This document shows, piece by piece, positions 25,078-34,216 of a DNA stretch of 64,000 nucleotides; the first letter of the stretch is position 1; every line of letters begins with the position of its first letter. A model generated the notes under the pieces. The model was not told the origin of the DNA. It did no database searches and saw only the letters and a list, made by a program, of their open reading frames with translations. Position numbers and translations under genes: made by a program. This stretch comes from Geitlerinema sp. PCC 7407 (lineage in GTDB: Bacteria; Cyanobacteriota; Cyanobacteriia; PCC-7407). Location: the NCBI RefSeq assembly GCF_000317045.1, contig NC_019703.1, positions 3,542,934 through 3,606,933 on the forward strand, read 5' to 3'.

Positions 25078-27381
25078 ATGCCGGATTTTTCCTCCCTCTG
25101 CCAAGCCGCTCTTGCCCTGCACGAAAACCAACGCTTCTTGGAAGCGGAGCAAGCCTATCGCAGCGCGCTCCAGGTCAACGACCAAGACGATCCGCTTTGG
25201 CACGGCCTGAGTCGGGTCTATGAGGCGATGGGACGTCCGACGGACGCGGCCAAGGCCATGGCAAAGGCAGTGAGCCTCCAACCGCGCCATGCGCCCTATC
25301 ACAACCGCATGGGCCGCTTGCTGGGGGCCATTCAGGACCCGGACCAAGCGCTGCGGGCCTATCGCAATGCGATCGCCCTTGATGCCAGCTTTTTTGAGCC
25401 CTACCTCCCACTGGCTGAGCTGTTGATGGCTCAGGGAGAAACGGACGAGGCGGAAGCGGTGTTGCGCCAGGCCAGCGCTCTCCAGCCCCAAAACCCAACG
25501 GTGTATCACCATTTGGGACAGGTGCTGGGCCAGCAAGGGCAACTGGATGAGGCGATCGCCGCCCTAGAAAACGCCCATACCCTGCGCAGCAATGATGCCG
25601 AAATTCTGGAGGATCTGGGCCAGGCCTATCAGCAGCGGGCCGCCGTGAACCAGATGCGGGCCGACTTGTGCCTCGGCTTCGCAGCCTATCGGCGCAGCGA
25701 CCATCCAGTTTCAGTCACCCACTTTCAGCGCTTTCTGGAGACGCCGGGCGCGGGCATCGCCGCCGATGTTCTGGAGCAGGCTTACCGGGCGCTGATCAAC
25801 AGTCTCCAGGCCCTCGGACGGCAGGAGGAGACGATCGCGGTTTACCGGGCTGCGGTGCAGCACCTGCCCCAGGCGGCGCGCCTCCACTACAATCGGGTCT
25901 TGTTTCTGCGGGACTCTGGCCTGAACGAGGCGGCGGCGACTGCTGGCCAAGAAGCGGTGCAGGCGCTGCCCGACTCTTTGGCGGCGCAGCTGGCCGATAA
26001 GCTGCTGCTGCCGATCCTGTACCGGCAGCCTGAGGAAATTCCCCGGACGCGCCAGCGCTTTCTCCAGGGACTCGAGACGCTGGGCCAAATCTCTTTGGAC
26101 ACAGCCCAGGAGCGCCAGAGCGCCCTGGAGGCGATCGAGCGCCACGCTAACTTTTATCTGGGCTATCAGGGCTACAACGATCGGGGCTTGCAGGCGGCCT
26201 ATGGAAAGCTGGTGCATCGGGTACTCAGCGCCAATTTTCCGGACTGGATGCAGCCGCGACCGGTCCCGCCAGCCACGGGCAAGCTGCGCATTGGGTACTT
26301 GTCGGACTGCATGCGCCGCCAAACCGTCGGCAAACTCTCGATTGGCTGGCTGCGTCACTGCGATCGCCAGCGGTTCGAGGTGTACTGCTACTCCATCAAC
26401 TCGGCCCAGGACGAAATCACGGCGGAGTTTCAGCGGCACAGCGACTCTTTTCGTCAGCTGCCCAATAACTTAGCGGCGATCGCCCAACAGGTCTTGGCCG
26501 ATCAGCTCCACGTGCTGGTGTTTCTCGACATCGGCATGCACCCGAAGGTAAACGCGATCGCGGGGCTGCGCCTGGCACCGGTCCAGGCCGTTACCTGGGG
26601 CCATCCCATCACCTCAGGCCTGCCGAACATAGACTATTTTCTCTCCTGCGAGCTGATGGAGCCGGAGAATGCCGAGGAGCATTACTGCGAGCAGCTAGTG
26701 TTGCTGCCCAATATTGGCTTTTCCTATGAAAAGCCCAGCATTCCAGCCCTTAACAAGACGCGGGCAGACTTCGGCCTGCGCGATGACGCGGTGGTCTACC
26801 TTTCCTGTCAGTCGCTGTTCAAGTATTTGCCGCAGTACGACTGGATTTTCGCGGCGATCGCCCAGCAGGTGCCCCAGGCCCAGTTTGCCTTTTTGGAGCA
26901 CTCCGCTGCCGCCGTCAATCAGCTTTTCCAGGCGCGCTTACAGCGGGCCTTTGGGGCCGTTGGTCTGCGCAGCGAAGATTTTTGTGTGATGGTGCCCCGG
27001 CTAGGCCACGTGAGCTATTTGAGCCTGAACCAGCGATCGGACATTTTTTTGGACACACTCGACTGGTCGGGGGGCAATACAACGCTGGAGGCGATCGCCT
27101 GCGGGCTGCCGGTGGTCACGCGTCCGGGTGCTTTCATGCGGGGACGCCACGCCTACGGAATTCTGCGCATGCTGGGCGTGACCGACACGATCGCCGCCAG
27201 CGAAGCTGAGTACGTCCAGGTGGCCGTTCGCCTCGGCCAAGAGCCAACTCTGCGCCAGCAGGTGCGAGAGCGCATCATTGCCACTCACGACCGGCTCTAC
27301 GGCGATCGCGCCTGTGTACAGGCCCTAGAAACCTTTTTTGAGCAGGCGGTGGGTCGCACTCGCCCAGGCGGAGTCTCCTAG
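25078..27381 (+). CDS. TPR-containing O-GlcNAc-transferase-like glycosyltransferase (SPINDLY type, GT41)
   Basis: 767 residues. The first ~370 are tandem tetratricopeptide repeats (for example LALHENQRFLEAEQAYRSAL, LGQVLGQQGQLDEAIAALENA) forming a protein-binding solenoid. The C-terminal half is a GT41 catalytic region: LRIGYLSDCMRRQTVGKL, LRLAPVQAVTWGHPITSGLPNIDYFL, and the nucleotide-sugar-binding DWSGGNTTLEAIACGLPVV. Such enzymes transfer a sugar to protein Ser/Thr or to other acceptors; the acceptor here is unknown. It is probably cotranscribed with crtD (20-bp gap). Its TAG stop interlocks with the convergent gene in a shared CTAG at 27378-27381. No membrane segment or signal peptide is present. 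Confidence 0.9.
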   Translation: MPDFSSLCQAALALHENQRFLEAEQAYRSALQVNDQDDPLWHGLSRVYEAMGRPTDAAKAMAKAVSLQPRHAPYHNRMGRLLGAIQDPDQALRAYRNAIALDASFFEPYLPLAELLMAQGETDEAEAVLRQASALQPQNPTVYHHLGQVLGQQGQLDEAIAALENAHTLRSNDAEILEDLGQAYQQRAAVNQMRADLCLGFAAYRRSDHPVSVTHFQRFLETPGAGIAADVLEQAYRALINSLQALGRQEETIAVYRAAVQHLPQAARLHYNRVLFLRDSGLNEAAATAGQEAVQALPDSLAAQLADKLLLPILYRQPEEIPRTRQRFLQGLETLGQISLDTAQERQSALEAIERHANFYLGYQGYNDRGLQAAYGKLVHRVLSANFPDWMQPRPVPPATGKLRIGYLSDCMRRQTVGKLSIGWLRHCDRQRFEVYCYSINSAQDEITAEFQRHSDSFRQLPNNLAAIAQQVLADQLHVLVFLDIGMHPKVNAIAGLRLAPVQAVTWGHPITSGLPNIDYFLSCELMEPENAEEHYCEQLVLLPNIGFSYEKPSIPALNKTRADFGLRDDAVVYLSCQSLFKYLPQYDWIFAAIAQQVPQAQFAFLEHSAAAVNQLFQARLQRAFGAVGLRSEDFCVMVPRLGHVSYLSLNQRSDIFLDTLDWSGGNTTLEAIACGLPVVTRPGAFMRGRHAYGILRMLGVTDTIAASEAEYVQVAVRLGQEPTLRQQVRERIIATHDRLYGDRACVQALETFFEQAVGRTRPGGVS

Positions 27382-29417
27382 GGACCCACCGGCACTGGTG
27401 GTTCCGCAGGCGTCTCAGGGGACGCAGACGGCGGCGGCGGTTCACTGACTGCACTCTGCCAGGTCTCGATTTGGCTTTGGGCTGAGGCGTAGGCCGGCGT
27501 GCCAGAGGGCACCTGCTGGGCAATGGCGATCGCCCCCGGCAGGTCATAGGAGGCGCGATCGTTGGCCAGGGTGAGAATTTGCTGGCTCCAGTCGGCGATC
27601 GCCGCATCTGCCTCAGCGCGCGATTGGCTGTTGGCAGGGACGCGCTCTGCGGCCCGAATGGCCGCCGCCAGAGAGCTTGGGGTCGCGGGCGAGATGGCCA
27701 GACGCCGCGCCTCCGCCATGCTTTGCTCGCCCTGAATCTGGGCTCGCCAGGTGGCGATATCTCCTTGGGCTTCGTCGTAGAGAGCTCGACCCGACTGGAT
27801 TTGCGACGCCACCGAGATCGCCTGGTTGATGTCGCCTCGCTGGGCCGCTCGCCGCGCCTCATCGAGGATCGGGCGATCTTGCGTCTGCTGAATCTGCGAT
27901 CGCCACGTTTGAATTTTTGTCTGGGCTTCGTCGTAGAGCGCCCGCCCTGACTGGATTTGCGACGCTTCATTGATCGCCGCTTGCAGCGACTCCACATCCC
28001 CTGCAAAGGCGACTTGCTCTGCCCGATCCAGGTAGGGCTGGTCTTCCTGGGTTTGAATTTGACTGGTCCAGCGGCTGATTTGCTCCTGGGCCTCCTGCCA
28101 GCGGGGGTTCCCCTGGGGAATCAGCGACACCTCGGCGATCGCCGAAGAGAGCGCTCCCACGGTCCCCGTCAGCGCCAAATCCTCCGCCTTGTCGAGACGG
28201 GCCACATCCTCAATTTCGAGCTGCCAGCGCGTAATCAGCGACTGTGCTCGACCATGGAGGGGGCGCTGGGGTCCAATGCGCTGAGCCTGCACGATCGCGT
28301 CCTGAAGTCCGGCGATCGTCCCTTCCCAGGCGCGCCCGTAGGCCCCCGCCAAACTGGTAAAGTCCTCAACTTCCCCTTGCAGCTCCGCACTCGCCGGAAT
28401 TCGGCGGGCGATCGAGAGGGCCTCTGTCGAATTTTTGTCCTCTAGCTGCGCTTCCGCCAAGTCCAGCATCTGCCGGCCAAACTTCTTGATTTCCGAGCGC
28501 GCCTCCCGGTAAATGTAGCTTTTCTCGCCGATAGACTCCGCTAGCTTGATGGCCTTGAGCAAATTCTCAACACCGCCCGCATCTGCCAAGCGCCGCGCCT
28601 CCGACAGCTTGCTGCCGTCCTGGCGCGCCGTCTGGATTTTCTGGTTCAGCTCGTTGTACTTCGTGGTTTCCCAGTAGCGATTGCCCACCGAGAGCAGCCG
28701 CACCGCTTCCCGAAACGCTTCGCCCCACTTCTCTTGGCGCAGGAAGTCCTCAGCGTTTTGATAAATTTCTTCCGCATCTGACCAGGTTTTTTGCCACTGC
28801 TGAATGCGCTCCTGCACCAACCCAGCCGCTGTCGTGTCCTCCGGGACTCGCCGAGCCGTAGAAATGGCTTCTGACAGCTTACCCTCCTGGAACGAAACCT
28901 CTCCTAAGTCCAGAATGCCTTGGGCCCACTCTTCGATGTGGCGATCGATTTCTGGGCGCAGCGGGTGGTTGGCAGGCAAATCCTTGACCAGGGCGATCGC
29001 CTCCAAAAAGTCCCGCACCGTCTGCTTATTGGCAGCGAGCTGGGCACAGTACAGCCGCATCGAAGCTGACGCCGTGGGCCAAAAAATCGACGGGCAGTTG
29101 GGCAGGGCAGGCAAGCGCAGCATCAGCGCCGCCGCCAGCAGACCCACGCCGCCGGTCGTCAAGATTGCGGCGATCGCCACGGCCGACCAGCCGAGTCGAC
29201 GGGGCCGGCGAGTCACAGCCGTCGCGCCGGTCGCCGACGGAGAGCCATTCACCCCAGCCGTTGGTGGCTCGGCTGGATTGGACGCCCGTGACGGCCTGGG
29301 AGGTTGGGCAGAATTTCCTGCGTTCGGCGGGCGACGAGGCCCTCGGCCAGTCGCTCCCACAGCGCGGGGACGGGAATCTGGAGGCCAACGATCGGGCAGT
29401 CTGGGATTCTTGGTCAT
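27378..29417 (-). CDS. Membrane-anchored repeat protein of unknown function
   Basis: 679 residues from the ATG at 29417. Residues 1-70 are Pro/Arg-rich and probably disordered and cytoplasmic; one membrane helix follows (SAVAIAAILTTGGVGLLAAALML). The rest is a long extracytoplasmic helical region built from degenerate units of about 60-70 residues, each with a pattern like AEQVAF.GD..SLQAAI.EAS.I......Y.EAQ..I..WR.QIQ. Two neighbouring units share an identical ASQIQSGRALYDEAQ, pointing to recent internal duplication. The C-terminus is Pro/Ser-rich. A longer frame to 29477 adds 20 residues without support. The solenoid design suggests a scaffold or envelope-spacing role, but that is inference. 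Confidence 0.72.
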   Translation of the reverse strand: MTKNPRLPDRWPPDSRPRAVGATGRGPRRPPNAGNSAQPPRPSRASNPAEPPTAGVNGSPSATGATAVTRRPRRLGWSAVAIAAILTTGGVGLLAAALMLRLPALPNCPSIFWPTASASMRLYCAQLAANKQTVRDFLEAIALVKDLPANHPLRPEIDRHIEEWAQGILDLGEVSFQEGKLSEAISTARRVPEDTTAAGLVQERIQQWQKTWSDAEEIYQNAEDFLRQEKWGEAFREAVRLLSVGNRYWETTKYNELNQKIQTARQDGSKLSEARRLADAGGVENLLKAIKLAESIGEKSYIYREARSEIKKFGRQMLDLAEAQLEDKNSTEALSIARRIPASAELQGEVEDFTSLAGAYGRAWEGTIAGLQDAIVQAQRIGPQRPLHGRAQSLITRWQLEIEDVARLDKAEDLALTGTVGALSSAIAEVSLIPQGNPRWQEAQEQISRWTSQIQTQEDQPYLDRAEQVAFAGDVESLQAAINEASQIQSGRALYDEAQTKIQTWRSQIQQTQDRPILDEARRAAQRGDINQAISVASQIQSGRALYDEAQGDIATWRAQIQGEQSMAEARRLAISPATPSSLAAAIRAAERVPANSQSRAEADAAIADWSQQILTLANDRASYDLPGAIAIAQQVPSGTPAYASAQSQIETWQSAVSEPPPPSASPETPAEPPVPVGP

Positions 29418-29555
29418 AGCCACACCATAACAACCGTGCCGCGCGTCGGGCGATCGCCCGCCGACAGGAGTTGCCATATCCTACCGCCCCCTCTCAGAGA
29501 AAGCCAAATGTCTCCCGCTTCCTTTCCCTCCGCCAAAGGCTCACCCCATCCCGCC

Positions 29556-30458
29556 TCAAGACTGAGACTCAGTGCGCAAATCCGACAGCAAGCGCTCTAG
29601 ATCTGCTTCCGTCGCGCGGTAAACCTCCGCGCAAAAATGGCACGTCGCCTCCGCCCCGCGATCCTGCTCCAGCATGTCTTGCAGCTCCGCCTCGCCCAGC
29701 ATCTTGAGAGCGCCGATCATCCGGTCAAAAGAACAGCCGCAGTGGAAGCGCAGCATTCGCGTCTCTGGCAAGAGCGTCAAACTCATGTCACCCAGCAAAT
29801 CCTCCAGAATTTCGGGCAGCGACTTCCCCGCCTTCAGCAGCGGCGTAAATCCAGACAAAGAGCCCACCCGAGACTCTAGGGTTGCCACCAGCGCTTCATC
29901 GCGAGCCGCCTTCGGCATCACCTGCAACAGCAGGCCGCCCGACGCCGTCACCCCTTCCGACCCCACAAACACCCCCAACAGCAAAGCCGACGGCGTCTGC
30001 TCAGAATTCACCAGGTAATGGCTCACGTCATCACCGATTTCACCCGAGATGAGTTCCACAGTGCTGGAATAGGGGTAGCCATAGCCAACGTCTCGCACCA
30101 CGTAGAGGTAGCCATCAGAGCCGACAGCACCCCCAACATCGAGCTTGCCTCGCTGATTGGGCGGCAGCTCCACGTCTGGATTATCCACATAGCCCCGGAC
30201 CGTGCCGTCGAGGCCTGCATCCACCAAGACGCCACCTAGAGGGCCATTGCCCTTCACCCGAATATTGACTCGGGATTCATTACTTTTCATGCTCGAGGCC
30301 AGCAAGAGCCCTGCCGCCATCGTCCGCCCCAAAGCAGCTGTTGCCACGTAGGACAGCTGGTGACGCTTCCTAGCCTCTTCTGTCAAGCGGGTCGTCACCA
30401 CCCCCACTGCCCGAATCCCGCCGTCTGCTGCGGTCGCCCGAATCAACTGGTCTGCCAT
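29556..30458 (-). CDS. hslO: Redox-regulated chaperone Hsp33
   Basis: 300 residues. A cytoplasmic holdase switched on by oxidation. The zinc-binding redox switch is intact near the C-terminus: HCGCSFDRM then, about 30 residues on, ATCHFCAEVY (CxC...CxxC). The N-terminal substrate domain carries family segments such as TAALGRTMAAGLLLASSMK and the central GYLYVVRDVGYGYPYSSTVEL. The ATG at 30458 has AAAGGG seven bases upstream. It stands alone, downstream of a miniature element in the spacer. No defects are visible. Confidence 0.96.
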   Translation of the reverse strand: MADQLIRATAADGGIRAVGVVTTRLTEEARKRHQLSYVATAALGRTMAAGLLLASSMKSNESRVNIRVKGNGPLGGVLVDAGLDGTVRGYVDNPDVELPPNQRGKLDVGGAVGSDGYLYVVRDVGYGYPYSSTVELISGEIGDDVSHYLVNSEQTPSALLLGVFVGSEGVTASGGLLLQVMPKAARDEALVATLESRVGSLSGFTPLLKAGKSLPEILEDLLGDMSLTLLPETRMLRFHCGCSFDRMIGALKMLGEAELQDMLEQDRGAEATCHFCAEVYRATEADLERLLSDLRTESQS

Positions 30459-30608
30459 GAACCCTTTACCTTACATTTCTTCATATCTCCGCTATCTCTA
30501 TTCTAGAGGTGCGGTTTTCCTTCCCAAAGGACAGACCGCAGAGTTTCCAGTGCTCTCATCGAAACCTCCTAGGTCCGAAACTCCGCCCTTCTAGGGCGAC
30601 TTGATGCG

Positions 30609-30899
30609 TTAGCTAAAGCAGCAGAAGCCTCACGCCATCATCCTTGGTTTGGCGTGAGATGACGACGCTCCCCTGACCCATGCCCCAGACGCGGGAAGGG
30701 AAAGTGAGCGAATTCGTGTTTCTGTGGATGCGTAAAACTTTGACAGTGCCGAGGTTGAACATACTTTGGTACTTGTTCAAAGTCTGCGGTAGGGCATTCC
30801 GTGGACTCAAAATAAAGCTCAAGAAACGCCCGATGGGATACCAGGGGTCACTGAGAAGCCTACGCTGCATACGTCAGTATCAGCGTAGGAGTATGTCAC
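30609..30899 (-). mobile_element. Miniature IS200/IS605-derived element, copy B (~291 bp)
   Basis: Reverse-complement copy of the element at 18487. It has the same GTGACATACTCC end with its palindrome (plus strand about 30870-30899), the same internal block GAGTCCACGGAATGCCCTAC, and the same CTCACGCCA/TGGCGTGAG end with a CTGCTTTAGCTAA tail. It lacks about 120 bp present inside copy A. No transposase is encoded; short open frames across it (30613-30870, 30680-30910) are not genes. The flanks 30459-30608 and 30900-31080 hold nothing I recognise. Confidence 0.75.
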
Positions 30900-31080
30900 A
30901 ATTTGCCTGATCACTAACCCACCCCAGACGATGGGTCAGATAGCCCATACGAGCGAAGTCCAGTTAGCTCTGGCGACGCAGCAAAATCGGTAGACTGGGA
31001 AAAGAAAGCGGGATAATGGGTCAGCACATCCCCCGAATCAACAAGCAACATAGAATTCTCTGAATTCGACCAACAAGAAC

Positions 31081-31195
31081 CGTGGGACATGCGGGGTTAG
31101 TCTGCGGAGCACAAGCGTAAGGCCGTCAAACTTTTTGGAGAGTAGAGGCAGTTGCTCGGAAGCAGAAAACCCAAGTCGTGAGACTTGGGAATCAC
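31081..31195 (+). ncRNA. Orphan omega-RNA-like tail (TnpB-element right end)
   Basis: The segment reads CGTGGGACATGCGGGGTTAG, then GGAGCACAAGCGTAAGG, GAGTAGAGGCAGTTGCTCGG, and ends in a clean hairpin: CCCAAGTC, GTGA tetraloop (GNRA type), GACTTGGG at 31170-31189, followed by AATC. This resembles the 3' ends of TnpB-associated guide (omega) RNAs in cyanobacterial IS elements. No tnpB lies next to it on either side. Similarity was judged by eye, so the family is uncertain. The downstream gene begins 66 bp later. Confidence 0.45.
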
Positions 31196-31260
31196 TGTGG
31201 GTTTACCCGGTGAGGATGTCAAACTAGAGGGAAATTTGTCCACTTACTTGCGATCGCCCC

Positions 31261-31647
31261 ATGCTAGGGACGTTTCAACAAAGCCATCTGCGCATCGAAC
31301 TCAACGCTTCAGAAGCCAACCTTCGCGCCAGCCTCCTGTGTCCCGAAGAATTTCGCCAGTGGCTCTGGCCGCAGCAATTTAGCGCCAATCTGCCCGACAA
31401 GCTCCAGCCCGGGACGCGCTTTACCAGCTGGATCGGGCCGATCGCCATTCAGCACTACGTCGAGGCGGCGGACGAGCACCATCTACGCATGCTGCTTAGT
31501 CAGGGTATCGACGGCTTTCATGAATGGCATTGGGGAGAAGGCTGGGTCCAGTCTCGCCTTGAGGGCATCTCGGCCTTGCCGCTCAATCTGGGTCAAACCC
31601 TCAGCCTGGCTAGGCTAAAGCAGTTCTTGACAGCTTCAGCTTCGTAA
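31261..31647 (+). CDS. Conserved hypothetical protein (possible SRPBCC fold)
   Basis: 128-residue soluble protein. Features: LRIELNASEANLRASLLCPEEFRQWLWPQQF, then PGTRFTSWIGPIAIQHYVEAADEHHLRMLLSQGIDGFHEWHWGEGWVQSRLEGIS and a closing LNLGQTLSLARLKQFL. The alternation of beta strands with a long C-terminal helix and the 'WLWPQ...G' opening resembles START/SRPBCC-like ligand-binding proteins, and I believe close relatives are widespread in cyanobacteria, but I cannot name a function. The ATG at 31261 has no obvious ribosome-binding site. It lies just downstream of the omega-RNA-like tail, whose end is intergenic. Confidence 0.75.
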   Translation: MLGTFQQSHLRIELNASEANLRASLLCPEEFRQWLWPQQFSANLPDKLQPGTRFTSWIGPIAIQHYVEAADEHHLRMLLSQGIDGFHEWHWGEGWVQSRLEGISALPLNLGQTLSLARLKQFLTASAS

Positions 31648-31711
31648 AGACTTGATCTTCAGCCATCGCCTTTAGCACTCGCTTAAACGCCGGTTTTGTT
31701 GGCTCATTGCC

Positions 31712-32137
31712 TCAAGAGCGAGGCTTGACGACCAGCACAGAGCAGGGGGCATCCGCAACGACCTGGCTACTGACGGAGCCTTGCAAGATCCGATTTAGTC
31801 CCGTCAAGCCTCGACTGCCAATGGCGATCAGGTCCGCTTGATAAATATTTGACAGCCGAATGATTTCTTCTGCCGGATCTCCCAGGGCGATCTCGAGTTC
31901 CGTTACACAAGAAAACTGGCCCTGGTAAGCCTGCAAACGCTTTTCAAGCTGCCGATAGGACAGGTCTTGGGCGTCGTGGGGGCGGTCTGCCACCACATCT
32001 TGGTCCGCCTCTGTTCTGGCAACGACATGGGACAGAACCACCTTGGAATCCTTTGTCAGCGGCAGTTCCAAGACCATTTGCACAACTTGATCTGACAAAT
32101 CAGAGTCATCAAGGGCTACGAGAATCGTTTTGGGCAC
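31712..32137 (-). CDS. Universal stress protein, UspA family
   Basis: 141 residues, single Usp domain. The opening KTILVALDDSDLSDQVV and the C-terminal nucleotide-binding motif IGSRGLTGLNRILQGSVSSQVVADAPCSVLVV (G-2x-G-9x-G(S/T)-like) indicate an ATP-binding Usp. The start is a GTG at 32137 with GGGGAG ten bases upstream. It lies downstream of hisD on the same strand with 126 bp between, which may still be one transcript. Its role is general stress response; nothing in the context narrows it. Confidence 0.93.
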   Translation of the reverse strand: MPKTILVALDDSDLSDQVVQMVLELPLTKDSKVVLSHVVARTEADQDVVADRPHDAQDLSYRQLEKRLQAYQGQFSCVTELEIALGDPAEEIIRLSNIYQADLIAIGSRGLTGLNRILQGSVSSQVVADAPCSVLVVKPRS

Positions 32138-32263
32138 AGACAGTCACTCCCCATGAGAGAACATGTACCCCTGGACTGCTTGCGGCGGATTAGCGGCAAG
32201 GCGCTACGACACAAGCAACAAGTGCCAGGGGATACAGATAACTTACCGGGTCACGCAGGGTTC

Positions 32264-33595
32264 TCAAGACTCGTTTTCTGAAGTTCGCGCCTTGAGGGAG
32301 CTATTTTGCGTGCGCAGCCGGACTGAGTCGGCATGAGACGGCAGTCCTTCGGCGATCGCCAGGGCCTCGACCGCCCCAGCTACGTTCTGTAGAGCTGCTG
32401 GAGAATAGTGAATGATGCTGGAGTGCTTCATAAAAGTTTCGACACTCAAAGCAGAGGCATAGCGCGCAGAGCCAGACGTTGGCAGGGTGTGGTTGGGGCC
32501 AGCTAGGTAGTCGCCGACCGCCTCAGGCGTCGAGCAACCTAGGAAAATCGCGCCAGCATGGCGAATGTGCTCTAGCAAATCCCACGGTTCAGCCACTTCG
32601 AGCTCTAGGTGCTCTGGCGCAAACTCATTGGACAGCTCTGCTGCCTCTTCGAGGGATTCAACAACAATTACTACCCCATAGTGGGCGATCGCCTTCTCGG
32701 TGAGCGTGCGGCGAGGATGATTGGCCAGCTGCCGGTCCACCTCCGCCACCACCGCCTCTGCCAGGCCATGATGGGTCGTAATCAGCACCGCTGCCGCCAT
32801 CGGATCATGCTCCGCCTGGGCCAGGAGGTCCGCCGCGACGTGCACCGGATCCGCTGCCGTATCCGCAATAATCAGCACCTCCGAAGGCCCCGCCAGGGAA
32901 TCAATCCCGACCGTCCCATAGACTAGCTTTTTGGCCAAGGTGACATAGATATTGCCAGGCCCCGTGATCACGTCCACCTTGGGCACCGTTTCGGTGCCAT
33001 AGGCCAAAGCGCCAACAGCCTGAGCCCCCCCAACCCGATAAATCTCTTGGACGCCTGCCTCTTGAGCCGCCACCAGCACTGCCGGATTGATTGTTTTATC
33101 AGGACCCGGCGGCGTCACCATCACAATGCGCGGCACCCCAGCCACCTTCGCCGGTACAGCATTCATAATGACTGTGCTGGGATAGGAGGCCCGGCCACCC
33201 GGTACATACAGTCCTGCGCGATCGACGGGCGTGTAGCGCTTCCCCAGGACAATTTCATCTTGACCAAACTGCACCCAGCTTTTGGGCGTACGCTGGCGAT
33301 GGAAGTCCTCCACCTGGCGACAGGCAAGACGGATGGCGTCTAGAAGCTCTTTGGGCACCTGCTGATAGGCAGCATCTAGCTCCGAGCCACTGACTCTGAG
33401 TTCTTCTGGCTTGAGATGCTGTTGGTCAAACTCGGCCGTGTAATGCAGAAGAGCCTTGTCGCCTTGGCGCTTGATGGATTGAAGGACTTCTCGGACCGTG
33501 GCTTCTTTGTGAACCACTTGGTCATCGTGGGTACGCTCACAGATGCGCCGAAGCTCATTCTGTGCCTCAGTTCGCTGAGTAATAATTCGCAGCAT
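32264..33595 (-). CDS. hisD: Histidinol dehydrogenase
   Basis: 443 residues. Zinc enzyme that oxidises histidinol to histidine by two NAD+-dependent steps, the last reactions of histidine synthesis. Recognisable segments: [31 protein letters not shown], the [23 protein letters not shown] block, [38 protein letters not shown] (substrate/zinc ligands), and EHLELE further on. The ATG is at 33595. The gene is divergent from rpsT, an arrangement seen in other cyanobacteria. Other his genes are not clustered with it. Confidence 0.97.
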   Translation of the reverse strand: MLRIITQRTEAQNELRRICERTHDDQVVHKEATVREVLQSIKRQGDKALLHYTAEFDQQHLKPEELRVSGSELDAAYQQVPKELLDAIRLACRQVEDFHRQRTPKSWVQFGQDEIVLGKRYTPVDRAGLYVPGGRASYPSTVIMNAVPAKVAGVPRIVMVTPPGPDKTINPAVLVAAQEAGVQEIYRVGGAQAVGALAYGTETVPKVDVITGPGNIYVTLAKKLVYGTVGIDSLAGPSEVLIIADTAADPVHVAADLLAQAEHDPMAAAVLITTHHGLAEAVVAEVDRQLANHPRRTLTEKAIAHYGVVIVVESLEEAAELSNEFAPEHLELEVAEPWDLLEHIRHAGAIFLGCSTPEAVGDYLAGPNHTLPTSGSARYASALSVETFMKHSSIIHYSPAALQNVAGAVEALAIAEGLPSHADSVRLRTQNSSLKARTSENES

Positions 33596-33810
33596 GGAAT
33601 TGATACGCCAATCGTGAGGGAACCGGCTAGGGATATGGGTCTTCTCAGTTAACCATAGCGAGAACCGCTACGCAGACCTATACTCGTCTCTCTAGCTTAG
33701 CTCGGATTTTTATTTTCCAGGCGATCGCCCTATCTTGCGAGCGGATGCTATGATAATACGTCTAGCATTTTGTATAGTTAATCTCTGTAGACGCATTTTC
33801 GGGGCTGACT

Positions 33811-34116
33811 GTGGCAAACATCAAGTCTGCAATCAAACGGGTTCAAATTGCCGAGCGCAATCGTCTTCGCAACAAGTCGTACAAATCGGCTGTGAAGACT
33901 CTCACGAAGAAGTATCTGAGCGCCGTTGACGAGTACGCGGCCAATCCGAGTCAAGATCAACTGAAGGTGGTCCATGAGCGCCAAGCTGAAGCCTTCAGCA
34001 AAATCGACAAGGCCGTCAAGCGTGGCGTCTTCCACACCAACACCGGTGCCCGGAAGAAGTCTCGCCTAGCCAAGGTTCTCAAGCACCATACGGCTCCTGC
34101 GGCAGCTGCATCCTGA
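33811..34116 (+). CDS. rpsT: Ribosomal protein S20
   Basis: 101 residues, primary 16S rRNA-binding protein of the 30S subunit. The N-terminus is typical ([29 protein letters not shown]) and the long helical bundle is followed by a conserved [16 protein letters not shown] motif. The start is a GTG at 33811 with GGGG seven bases before it. It is the first gene of the conserved rpsT-tatD-rpoB-rpoC1-rpoC2 block. A TATAGT about 35 bp upstream could be its -10, but there is no good -35. Confidence 0.97.
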   Translation: MANIKSAIKRVQIAERNRLRNKSYKSAVKTLTKKYLSAVDEYAANPSQDQLKVVHERQAEAFSKIDKAVKRGVFHTNTGARKKSRLAKVLKHHTAPAAAAS

Positions 34117-34216
34117 GCTCTTTAGTTTCGACGACAGTGAGGCTGTCTTGCTGGTTCTCTGAGAACTTATCTTCGACAGTTCACTGTTCCCGTACATCAG
34201 GTTAATCGCGGCAGTA

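Noticed and set aside
30613-30910. Short open frames across miniature element B, one reading like a TnpB beta-strand segment
   Set aside because: They are in an element with no intact gene; the TnpB-like phrase is on the strand opposite to the tnpB-derived tail, so it is probably coincidence.
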